From: Paraglaciecola arctica
Lineage (GTDB): Bacteria; Pseudomonadota; Gammaproteobacteria; Enterobacterales; Alteromonadaceae
DNA length: 51,386 nucleotides
Assembly: GCF_018861065.1 (NCBI RefSeq)
Contig: NZ_JAHKQO010000042.1
Coordinates: 1 to 51,386, forward strand
Direction of reading: 5' to 3'
Shown: positions 25,092 through 33,546 of the stretch, in pieces
Layout of the letters: the number at the start of each line of letters is the position of its first letter
Numbering within the stretch: position 1 is the first letter of the stretch
Position numbers and translations under genes: made by a program
Notes under the pieces: model-generated
Told to the model about the DNA's origin: nothing
Databases searched by the model: none
What the model saw: the letters and a program-made list of their open reading frames with translations, nothing else

Positions 25092-27437
25092 TTAGATCGT
25101 GTGTCTAGGAAAAGCATGTACAATCGGCCAACCTGCAAACTGCTCATCACGGCCAGGTTTGGCGTTCCAATGCCAACATTCTAACTCAAAATGTTGTTGT
25201 TGATGGTTCACGCGAACTAATCCATAACCTTCAGTTTTTAGTTTGTTATCGGCCAAAAACATCCCCCAAGTTTGATTACCAGCAGCAAAGTCTGCGTAAC
25301 TAATTGTCGGATTAGCCACAGCCATAACGCGCATTTTATTACCAAAAGTATCAATATAGTCGCCGGTATTCGGACTGTTAGGGAGACTATTAGCTAAGCT
25401 TCCGTCACTTTCAAACCAACGTTGCCAAAAGGCGGCCGCAGCAGGGCCCGCAAAAAATAACGCGCCATCATCAAAACTGTTAATACCTTGGTGGGCAACA
25501 AGGCCCAAATGTTGATCGCCCGCTAACATCAGAGCTTTAGCATCGGCCACCAATTGCACAGCACGGTTTCTGCCATCGGCAGGATAACCATTAGAATCGA
25601 AATCTAACAGGGGGGTATTGATGCCTTTGGTTTGTGGCGAGCCCCAAATTGAGGCGGTTAAACAAATTTTGGGGAGGTTGGGCGCAGTATTTTTCCATTC
25701 GGATAAAAACTGCTCCTGGCGTTTCCCTAATAATTCCCCAGTGGTTTTTAACAAATCCACCTTGTAGTTAGGCGGAGATTTAAATTTTCTATCTTCTACT
25801 AACGCAAAATTGACTCCGCCATATATAAATGAACCGTAAGTGACCGGAATGTTATGGGCAATAGGGGTGGGGTCGTAAGCATCAGGATTGTGGCCATGTT
25901 GGATGTTGTAAATCATACGAATTAAGCTTTTATCCCAAACATATCCACCGTTTTCTTCTTTAGCTGTGTCGGGATCTTTGCCGCTATTTCCCCACAAATT
26001 GCCTTGTAACACGTCGTGATCATCAGCCAGTACAATAGACGGACGATTTCGAATAGAGTCTCTAAACGTCCAATACCAAAGATACCACCGATAAAGAGTA
26101 TCTAATTTGGCATCTTTAGTGTTGTTACCGTAACGGGTGGGATAGGTTTCGTAATATTGGTCCCCCGCAAATACATATAAATCCGGTTGGTGGGAATCAC
26201 AATTATTAACCAAGTTATTATGAGGAAACAACACATTGTCTGTGGTGTAGCGACCAAGCAAGCGTTCTTTTGGGTGAAGTTTAGTATAAAAGTCTCGGTC
26301 TAAACTTTTGGCTGTGGGGATGATACACGAGTACAGGGCAATTTTTAGTTCCTGAGCACTGCCATGATCTTTGACTATTTCGCCAGTGAATAAATCTTTT
26401 TCATCATTAGTAAAACGAATACGATACTGCGCCGCTCGGCCATGATCCCAATTACTGATGCGGAATAACGCTACGTAGCCGTCCTCAATAGTCGCAATAG
26501 GACCAGTGTGCCAATTTGACTCGCCCTTATAGCGGTATTCAAGTTGCGCTTGTTGATGAAGGTTTAAATCAATCGGCATAAACTGGCTAGTGAGTTTCAA
26601 TACATTCTGATTCAGGCTATACATACAACCCATGACTTCGCCCAAACCGCGATTGTCATGCTGCTGGATTTTATCCCCACCGGTTTGAATATCCGTAAAC
26701 CACCAACGGGCCCCAGCTTGTTTAACATCGGGAGAGGACAACAAAGAAATGCCGCCTTGTAGAATATAGGCATCGACATCAGTACAGCTTGCTTGTCCTA
26801 GTAATTGTTGTGTCTTGGCGTCAAACGCATCGAGTTGTAGGGTAAAATCGCCATTGTGTTGCGGTAGTAAACGGCATTCTAGGGTGATAGTTCGAGCGGC
26901 AACTTCACCAATAGATCCTGTGGTTTGATTGGCCAATGGCGTAAATCCAAGGGGGGTAGATTGGTCTGAAAAATCATTAAAGCTCAAGGTTCCGTCACTG
27001 TGTAGACGGGCCATTACACCACCGTGCATACCCGCAAAACGTTGTACCAAAGCCGCACCACGGTAATCAAGTTGATTACCTGCACCTAGTAAAAAACCAC
27101 AAAATCCCGATTGATCAGGTGTTATATTGCCTACCGTCATACGTAACTTCGCAGCTGTCGAACTGTTGGATAAGGCCCGGGTTAATAGGGATACAGTGCG
27201 TACTTCAAAACTTTTCTCACCCCGTAAACACTGCAAACGTCCTTGATGTAAACGCCAATCTTGCAGACGATTTCCCCAAAACCCATGTCCCAACCAATGG
27301 CTAGTTTGATTTTGAGGTAGCACAGCTATATTACTCAAAGTGACATTAGCAGATTGTTTATTTAGGCTTTCACAAGAGGATAGGGTAGAGCTTGCCGCAA
27401 TTGCAGCACTGGCTTTTAAAAAATCGCGTCTTTGCAT
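25092..27437 (-). CDS. PhoD-like metallophosphoesterase, Tat lipoprotein (copy 1)
   Basis: A 781-residue exported protein. The N terminus has a Tat motif (RRDFLK, residues 3-8) and a lipobox (TLSSC), so it is exported folded and lipid-anchored. Residues 40-250 form a beta-sandwich/LamG-like region (SHWLGHGFWGNRLQDW, then GARWWFTDIQTGG), a linker follows, then a PhoD-type metallophosphatase domain from about 365. Its metal motifs are VFAGDQYYETYP, VLADDHDVLQGNLWG and LAGDQHLG. PhoD enzymes are phosphodiesterases or monoesterases with Fe/Ca sites; agar contains no phosphate, so the real substrate is open. It is last in the operon GH86-GH50-NHL-PhoD. A paralogue closes the locus at 49005-51359. 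Confidence 0.85.
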   Translation of the reverse strand: MQRRDFLKASAAIAASSTLSSCESLNKQSANVTLSNIAVLPQNQTSHWLGHGFWGNRLQDWRLHQGRLQCLRGEKSFEVRTVSLLTRALSNSSTAAKLRMTVGNITPDQSGFCGFLLGAGNQLDYRGAALVQRFAGMHGGVMARLHSDGTLSFNDFSDQSTPLGFTPLANQTTGSIGEVAARTITLECRLLPQHNGDFTLQLDAFDAKTQQLLGQASCTDVDAYILQGGISLLSSPDVKQAGARWWFTDIQTGGDKIQQHDNRGLGEVMGCMYSLNQNVLKLTSQFMPIDLNLHQQAQLEYRYKGESNWHTGPIATIEDGYVALFRISNWDHGRAAQYRIRFTNDEKDLFTGEIVKDHGSAQELKIALYSCIIPTAKSLDRDFYTKLHPKERLLGRYTTDNVLFPHNNLVNNCDSHQPDLYVFAGDQYYETYPTRYGNNTKDAKLDTLYRWYLWYWTFRDSIRNRPSIVLADDHDVLQGNLWGNSGKDPDTAKEENGGYVWDKSLIRMIYNIQHGHNPDAYDPTPIAHNIPVTYGSFIYGGVNFALVEDRKFKSPPNYKVDLLKTTGELLGKRQEQFLSEWKNTAPNLPKICLTASIWGSPQTKGINTPLLDFDSNGYPADGRNRAVQLVADAKALMLAGDQHLGLVAHQGINSFDDGALFFAGPAAAAFWQRWFESDGSLANSLPNSPNTGDYIDTFGNKMRVMAVANPTISYADFAAGNQTWGMFLADNKLKTEGYGLVRVNHQQQHFELECWHWNAKPGRDEQFAGWPIVHAFPRHTI

Positions 27438-27453
27438 GATTAGCGCTCCAGTG

Positions 27454-28536
27454 TTATGAATTAATTTTTTCTAGTTTGATGGGATAACTTTGGTTTGCAC
27501 GCCATTGGCCTACGTAAATATTGCCTTTGTCATCAATACATAATCCGTGTACATGTTTAAATACTTGCCAGTTGCTGCACATGGGTTGAAGTTTTTCATG
27601 TATATATTCAGCAGGGTGAGCCCCTAAGTTGCTAACAACTTTGTTGGCGCTGTCGAAAATACTGATAAAGCCAGAGTCATCGACATTTTTGCCTTTAATA
27701 TCAGACCAACAAACCGCTGCATAAAAATGGTTGCCGTAAAACACTGGCCCATGGATCCAAGCGCCTGGGGTATCGATGCACCCTAAATATTCACCTCGTA
27801 GCGAAAATTGTTTCAGGCACTGATCCGCTCGGGAACTGACAACTAAAATTGGATTATCTACTTGGCGGTTATCAATAGCGATGCCATGAGTATTATTTAG
27901 GTTATAACGGCTATCGGTATTGTTGTGTCCGCCCCAGCAGCGAATAAATCGCCCTTGAGAATCATATTGCAATACAAAGTCAGAGCCATAACCATCGGTG
28001 ATATAGATATCGCCATTGGCCGCTATTGTTATATCGGTAGGACGAAACGGCATGTCGGGCCTGTAAGCAGCCACGGTTTGTGGATGACCAATGGTAAAAA
28101 TCAGCCGACCATCAATTGTAAGTTTGGCCACAAAGCCTGCTTGTGGGACGACTTTATTGAAAGGAGAGTCCCACGCATCGGTCGATTTGCCATCCCAGTG
28201 ACGATTAATAACCCAACCACAGTCGACCACATAGATAAAATCTTCACCGTTCTCGTTGACGACTTCAATCGCATGTGCTCCGGGATATTCCGTCCCCCAA
28301 GCATCGAGTAAATTACCTTGTTTGTCATACACAATAAAGTTATTCACCGGATGATCTGTCACCATGATGATCCGTCCTTGGGAGTCGATGGCGAAATCAT
28401 GGCAATTCTCCACCGGCGTTGTTTCAGCATCCAGCTTGCCCCAATGGCTATTAATACGATACTGGAAGTCACCATTGCCAATGATGTCACCATGGACAGG
28501 AATAGCCGTATCTTGGGGGGCGTGTCGATTTTGCAT
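27454..28536 (-). CDS. NHL-repeat beta-propeller protein
   Basis: A 360-residue protein made of NHL-type repeats (DFAIDSQGRIIMVTDHPVN, DITIAANGDIYITDGYGS, GIAIDNRQVDNPILVVSSRA, GLCIDDKGNIYVGQWRAN), predicted to fold as a six-bladed propeller like peptidyl-amidoglycolate lyase. His/Asp-rich loops such as PVENCHDFAID, YPGAHAIEVV and NNTHGIAID could form a metal centre. No signal peptide is visible, although the two flanking genes encode exported lipoproteins. Its start overlaps the GH50 stop by one base (TAATG), so the two are translationally coupled. Function is unknown; a sugar-acting lyase, isomerase or hydrolase is possible. Confidence 0.82.
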   Translation of the reverse strand: MQNRHAPQDTAIPVHGDIIGNGDFQYRINSHWGKLDAETTPVENCHDFAIDSQGRIIMVTDHPVNNFIVYDKQGNLLDAWGTEYPGAHAIEVVNENGEDFIYVVDCGWVINRHWDGKSTDAWDSPFNKVVPQAGFVAKLTIDGRLIFTIGHPQTVAAYRPDMPFRPTDITIAANGDIYITDGYGSDFVLQYDSQGRFIRCWGGHNNTDSRYNLNNTHGIAIDNRQVDNPILVVSSRADQCLKQFSLRGEYLGCIDTPGAWIHGPVFYGNHFYAAVCWSDIKGKNVDDSGFISIFDSANKVVSNLGAHPAEYIHEKLQPMCSNWQVFKHVHGLCIDDKGNIYVGQWRANQSYPIKLEKINS

Positions 28537-30923
28537 TATTGGCCTATCTTTTTGCTAAAACGTTTGGGGTAAATATTGCGGTTAAACGCCTTGGCCGCAT
28601 CGACCATTGGTTGATAGGGGATATCGGTAACGGATACAAAACCCACATTGTAGTTTTCACCGTCAAAAGCTCGACCTGTAATTGGTGAGTCAACATACTG
28701 AAACCAGTGTGCCCCTACCATATTCGGATGACGGGCAACGCTTTGCATATAGTCAGTGTACATTCTGGCGCGATCATGTTGATCCGCTGCTTGTACCAAT
28801 CCTGGGTGAAATACACCGCTATCTGAGGTCGCACCAATATGGAATTCGCCAATAATGCTAGGTAAATCGATGTCTTTCAAAAATTCCCATGCCAAGGGCT
28901 GGACTCCTTCTTGATAGATGTTAAAACTCAATACATCAGAATATTTTACCGCGGCGCTAACGGTTTCTTTAGGCATGCCCCAACTGGCCATTCTTACCCC
29001 CATATATAAATGCTCAGGTAAGGTTTTCGCCAATGTATCGTGAACAACCCGAAAGTACTCATTAGATAATAATTCCAAAAGCTGCGAAAAATCACTCTCG
29101 GCTTGCGCTGTGTAAGTGTTCAGCTTGACGCTGCCATTGAGTTGTTGCCATGCGCTAAACTTGGTCTGCCAGGCAGTATTGAGAGTTTCTATTTGTTTGT
29201 ATTGTTGTTTTAGTTGCTTAATAAAAGCGTGTTTGGCTGGGCTTTTGTCTAGCGTTTTGGCTAACACATTGAGTACCGCGCCATAACGCTGCTCAATGCT
29301 ACCTTCCCGTAAACCCCAACTTTTCTCATTATCGATAAAAATGCCGGCACACCAAGGAGAGCCTTGTATTTCATCGGCAATCACATCGATAGTTATTTGG
29401 GTTCTGCGTACAAATTCTGGATCAAAGGGGTCGGGCAATGGTGCCCAAATATCCATACCAGAACTGATGGTGGCAAAATCACCGATGATCCAGCCATTAG
29501 CAAAATACGGCACTTGTTGATTAGGGTAGAACGCGGGGTCAACCCAATTACCCATAGAGGTAAATCCCCAATTTCGCATGCGTTTAAGGGTAACCTCCTG
29601 CCATTTTTTCAAATAGGACTGAGGTTGTGTTTCGCCATAGCGGCGTTCTACGTTGGCGCGATAGAAACTGTAGGTTTCACCGGATGTCATTGGCCCCATA
29701 TGAACCTTGCGGCGGTAGCTGTAATGGTCTGCTAGCGGGTGATCATACTCGGGTAACCATGTAAACATATCATGGCGAATTGAAGATGACACATAACGAC
29801 TACTACGAATGTTATCTGACAAAGTCACAATACCGATTGAATCTTCGGGGGTGGTTTCATTAGGATCAACATAACGTGCTTCAGGGTTTTTAAAGTCGAC
29901 GCCAGTTAAAGTGAAAAGGTTCGCCATGCGCACATTGGCGACTCCATGAGAGAAGAACAAATAGCCTTCTGGGTCAACCATCCACCATTGGCCTTCAACT
30001 TTAGTCGTGCGGAAATAACCCGTTGCTTCAAGGCGAGGGCCATTTTTCCAGCCACCAAAACGGGAGCGGTCGGCCATTAAATCGCCATCGCCTAGATCTG
30101 CGAGTTCTTGTTTCGCCACCGCTTGCAGTTCACTAATAGAGTTTACTTTAATGGGATAATCGAGTTGCGCATTTTGGCCAAATTCATCGACTAAATTAGC
30201 TAGGTAACTTTTGTTGTATTCTGGGTTTTTACGTAATCGAATATTATCTACGATAACGGATTTGGGGTTTAAGTTTCCTCGGGTAAATAAGCTGATTTTG
30301 GTAATCTTGTTAAACGTCATTTCTTTATGTCCATAGCGCCAGATGAACATGTCTTCATTGGTTTGCCAGGGTTTAGGACTTTCTCTTAGCCCAGGGTAGG
30401 TCTCGCTGAAACTGCCATCTAACACCGCGAAGTAGGTCGCCGACTCCCCAGCGGCAACATTGATTGAGCGATTTGAAGTCGACCATGGTTGAGTCGCCGT
30501 TTGGCCGTTGTTATTGGTGATACCCAAATAAAGCTGGACAGATTCTGTACCCGTATTGTGTACGTCTATGGCGAGGTGATATTCCTTAAAGTCTTGCCAG
30601 TTTAACGGCTGTTTAAATTCAATATCAACAGCAGATTTAGCAGATTGCGGCGAGTAAAGCACTTGCAACTCTTTGTTACTCGCATCGTCCCCCACAATAC
30701 GGGATTGTGCATTCATAGTGGTAAGGGTGTAATTGTCGATGTTGCTATCAAAATCAGCAATATTGGCAATGACTGTTATTGCTGTATTTTCTTTTATTGC
30801 GTCGCTTGTTAACGCATCTGTTGTTTTTGCGTTGTTGTCTAAATTTGAGTGACTACATCCTTGAAGCGAAGCTAACACAGTTGTTAACAAGGCTGCTTTT
30901 GTATAACGGAATAGAGTGTTCAT
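28536..30923 (-). CDS. GH50 beta-agarase, lipoprotein (copy 1)
   Basis: A 795-residue glycoside hydrolase family 50 enzyme. Lipoprotein signal with lipobox (LASLQGC, Cys23). Residues about 50-235 form a carbohydrate-binding-like beta-sandwich and 260-790 the (beta/alpha)8 catalytic domain. The catalytic pair is E533 (FIDNEKSWG) as acid/base and E693 (IIGEFHIGA) as nucleophile, almost the same numbering as Saccharophagus Aga50D (E534/E695). Aga50D is an exo-enzyme releasing neoagarobiose, so the same role is likely, at the outer membrane or periplasm. It is second in the GH86 operon, 3 bp after GH86. It has a paralogue at 33547-35859. Confidence 0.92.
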   Translation of the reverse strand: MNTLFRYTKAALLTTVLASLQGCSHSNLDNNAKTTDALTSDAIKENTAITVIANIADFDSNIDNYTLTTMNAQSRIVGDDASNKELQVLYSPQSAKSAVDIEFKQPLNWQDFKEYHLAIDVHNTGTESVQLYLGITNNNGQTATQPWSTSNRSINVAAGESATYFAVLDGSFSETYPGLRESPKPWQTNEDMFIWRYGHKEMTFNKITKISLFTRGNLNPKSVIVDNIRLRKNPEYNKSYLANLVDEFGQNAQLDYPIKVNSISELQAVAKQELADLGDGDLMADRSRFGGWKNGPRLEATGYFRTTKVEGQWWMVDPEGYLFFSHGVANVRMANLFTLTGVDFKNPEARYVDPNETTPEDSIGIVTLSDNIRSSRYVSSSIRHDMFTWLPEYDHPLADHYSYRRKVHMGPMTSGETYSFYRANVERRYGETQPQSYLKKWQEVTLKRMRNWGFTSMGNWVDPAFYPNQQVPYFANGWIIGDFATISSGMDIWAPLPDPFDPEFVRRTQITIDVIADEIQGSPWCAGIFIDNEKSWGLREGSIEQRYGAVLNVLAKTLDKSPAKHAFIKQLKQQYKQIETLNTAWQTKFSAWQQLNGSVKLNTYTAQAESDFSQLLELLSNEYFRVVHDTLAKTLPEHLYMGVRMASWGMPKETVSAAVKYSDVLSFNIYQEGVQPLAWEFLKDIDLPSIIGEFHIGATSDSGVFHPGLVQAADQHDRARMYTDYMQSVARHPNMVGAHWFQYVDSPITGRAFDGENYNVGFVSVTDIPYQPMVDAAKAFNRNIYPKRFSKKIGQ

Positions 30924-30926
30924 GAT

Positions 30927-33323
30927 TTAATAACCTCGGATTAATTGTGTATCGCTATTTAGCACTTGTAGGCTTACAGAGGAGATAAATCCGCCGGTGT
31001 CGCTAAAGGTGACCTTGACTGAGTTGTTCTCTTGTAACAGGCTTAATGGCACGGGGATCTCAATTATGCCAAAGTAGTTGGCACGCCCTTTACCCTCAAA
31101 ATATTGGTCGTAACCGCGATAGTCTTGCGGTACCGATACCGCTACATCATTGAAGGTAACTGTGGGAAGCAAACTTAAGTCGTGGTCACGGCCAAGCCCT
31201 AGACGCAGTAGGGCCTCGCCTTCATCAGCTGTTACCACGTTTTCAATAGAAAATGTGTGGCTGATGTCGGCATGAATTGGCTCTTTGTAATGGGTGGCGT
31301 AGTATTTTTGTTCAAAAGCGGTATGCGGCATGGCAATGTTATTTTGCATGCTTACCTCAAAAATCATGGTGGCTTCAGCGCCGATCTCAATGTTATCTGG
31401 AATAGTGGTTAGGGTTTGTTGATCTAATACTGATTGGTCATTGAGTGGGTATAGATGTTTCAGCGTTATACCCGTGACCTCATCCATGTCTATGCCGTGT
31501 ACCGCCAATGAAAAAGTGGTGGCTCGCATTTCTAAACTGTTGACTATTATGTAAGCTTTTTTGCCTTCAACGTAGGCATCAACTTGCAAGTCTAAGTCGT
31601 TGGCTTTTGATTCTGCGCGGACGCCATTGACGTCAGACCATAGCTGATAAAACTTCACTAAATCGGTGTATACCCATAAATCGCCAGTTTCACCTTCTGC
31701 TTCTTTTTGCTGGCGCATCAAGCGATGTGTGTAGGGTACGGTCTCTGACGTTCGTCCCCATTCGGCCTTGACTGTTATGAAAGGAATAGTCATTGCAATT
31801 AAATGTGGACGTTCTAGAAAGTTCATTAGCTGGGCACTAAGAGAATTAACAATCAACCAGTCGCGCTCAGGAGACCAAGGTGATTGCAGCATGCTGTGCA
31901 CTTGCGCGCCGTATTCCGATACGATAAGCGGTTTTGGCGCTCCAAATTTGAGGTTGGTATAGTGTTCAAGCATGTCAAACGTGGCTTCGATATTACTGCC
32001 TTTACGTAATTGCACTGTATTGTTAAAACGTGGCATGTCGTATAAATGCAAAGAAATAAAGTCCATGTCGGCACCGGCGATATCGATAAACCGCTTATCG
32101 CGCTCTTCCCATTCTTTAAAATTATGAGCATCAAAATCGGGGAAGGCCGCGGTGTAGCCTCCAACTTTTATATTGCTATTCGGTGTGGTGTTATTAATAT
32201 TGATATTGCGAATACGATCGGCGACTGTTTTATGGAATTCAAACACTTGACGCAGTTCCACCGGGTTGTCGGCCACGTCGTACAAATCGTAGAGTGGTTC
32301 ATTCATCACTTCAACAAAAGCAGGTGGCGGTGCACCTATTGCGTTGTTACTAGCATTATTGAAAAACTCTGACACATAACGCCCTATGTAATCCCCTGTG
32401 GCGCTACCAAAAGGTTCATCGAGTGAGTCATTCTGCGTGAAGGCCCAGCTTTGAGCACTATATTGGCCTGTTAGTTTACCATCTGGCCAGTAAGGATGTT
32501 GTTGACCGCTAACGATAAGATTGTGATTACGGTATTGTAAACTTCGTTGTGTGACTGACCGTTGGTCAGTCTGGTTAGTGTAATTCCAACGAACATCGAA
32601 ACCACGTTGTGAGGTGGCCTCTGGATCTACAAACCCAAAATTGTTTGGATCTTGGGGAAGATTACTTAAATTCCAGCCTATACCCCCCGCATCGCGACCA
32701 AAATAGACATCAAAGCCTTCTGTAAATTCGGTGATTAGGTCATCTAATTTATTTTTACCTACTGTGTACCAGTCGTTTTCGGTGTGGTTAGCGTGGATAG
32801 TTATAAACTTTTCGCGAGCGAAATGATCAATGCCGCCAACACTGTGTTTGATATGCAAATTAACATCTATCAGATTACTTAGAATCGGGCTCGATAAGGT
32901 CGTCACGTCAAAGGTAGCGCTAACAGTGCCTATGGTTAAAGTTGCAGTGTGGGTGGTGTTGTACTCGTTGGCACTAGTTATTCTTACAGTGATTTTATCA
33001 TTATTGCCTACCGTGGTTGTTGTGGAACTGAATTCCCCCTCATTTATTTTAAATTGACCGTTGTTGATACTTATTGTTGAAGCCGCATTGATGCCACTGA
33101 TAGTGATTGTTTCTGAGTGGAGTAGGGTATTCAAGCTTACGTTTTGCACACTAGAGAACGTAAATGCATTGGGAAGTGTGTCGTTATCAGTCTGAGAATT
33201 GAGACTGGTTGAGTCAGGAGACGTAGCGGCGCCATTAGAGCCTCCGCAAGCAGTAACACACAAACTAAGCAACAAAACCCATAGGCAAGTTGTGTTAGGT
33301 ATTGGCATAAAAATCTCATTCAC
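30927..33323 (-). CDS. GH86 beta-agarase or beta-porphyranase, lipoprotein
   Basis: A 798-residue family GH86 endo-enzyme. The lipobox is VTAC (Cys26). Residues 50-145 form an Ig-like beta-sandwich, then the catalytic barrel (about 150-560) with acid/base E342 (VEVMNEPLYD) and nucleophile E470 (IVSEYGAQ), and C-terminal beta domains. GH86 enzymes cut beta-1,4 bonds in agarose or in porphyran; which one cannot be read from sequence alone. A Met at residue 6 is an alternative start. It is the first gene of the leftward operon, and a perfect regulon operator stands 53 bp before its start. Confidence 0.9.
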   Translation of the reverse strand: MNEIFMPIPNTTCLWVLLLSLCVTACGGSNGAATSPDSTSLNSQTDNDTLPNAFTFSSVQNVSLNTLLHSETITISGINAASTISINNGQFKINEGEFSSTTTTVGNNDKITVRITSANEYNTTHTATLTIGTVSATFDVTTLSSPILSNLIDVNLHIKHSVGGIDHFAREKFITIHANHTENDWYTVGKNKLDDLITEFTEGFDVYFGRDAGGIGWNLSNLPQDPNNFGFVDPEATSQRGFDVRWNYTNQTDQRSVTQRSLQYRNHNLIVSGQQHPYWPDGKLTGQYSAQSWAFTQNDSLDEPFGSATGDYIGRYVSEFFNNASNNAIGAPPPAFVEVMNEPLYDLYDVADNPVELRQVFEFHKTVADRIRNININNTTPNSNIKVGGYTAAFPDFDAHNFKEWEERDKRFIDIAGADMDFISLHLYDMPRFNNTVQLRKGSNIEATFDMLEHYTNLKFGAPKPLIVSEYGAQVHSMLQSPWSPERDWLIVNSLSAQLMNFLERPHLIAMTIPFITVKAEWGRTSETVPYTHRLMRQQKEAEGETGDLWVYTDLVKFYQLWSDVNGVRAESKANDLDLQVDAYVEGKKAYIIVNSLEMRATTFSLAVHGIDMDEVTGITLKHLYPLNDQSVLDQQTLTTIPDNIEIGAEATMIFEVSMQNNIAMPHTAFEQKYYATHYKEPIHADISHTFSIENVVTADEGEALLRLGLGRDHDLSLLPTVTFNDVAVSVPQDYRGYDQYFEGKGRANYFGIIEIPVPLSLLQENNSVKVTFSDTGGFISSVSLQVLNSDTQLIRGY

Positions 33324-33375
33324 TTGTCATATTGAAACTGAATTGTAACAATCATTGAAATTATGTAAACAGTAA

Positions 33376-33387
33376 ATTGTTAACAAT
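33376..33387. promoter_or_regulatory. Regulon operator before the GH86 operon
   Basis: Perfect ATTGTTAACAAT, 53 bp upstream of the GH86 start codon. On the minus strand a -10-like CATAAT lies 11 bp downstream of it, so the site would cover the -35 region. Confidence 0.65.
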
Positions 33388-33471
33388 AATTGGGTGTTTA
33401 CAATCTTCGACTATTTTGGACCTAGTCAAAGGGCAATGTGTTGAAGTTTTATTTGCTTAAAAAGAGGGAAA

Positions 33472-33515
33472 GGTGCCTAGAATATGTCAATTGTAAGGGA
33501 CATATTCTAGGCACC
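33472..33515 (-). terminator. Strong terminator of the second GH50 gene
   Basis: A perfect 17-bp stem (33472-33488 with 33499-33515) and 10-nt loop, 32 bp past the GH50 stop. On the minus strand a pyrimidine-rich tract (TTTCCCTCTTTTT) follows. It isolates this GH50 gene from the GH86 operon on the same strand. Confidence 0.82.
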
Positions 33516-33546
33516 CAGCACGGTTTTACTGAGGGTGTGAGTTCAT

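Noticed and set aside
33341-33352. AATTGTAACAAT as an operator before GH86
   Set aside because: It lacks one central base of the palindrome, and a perfect site stands 25 bp farther upstream.
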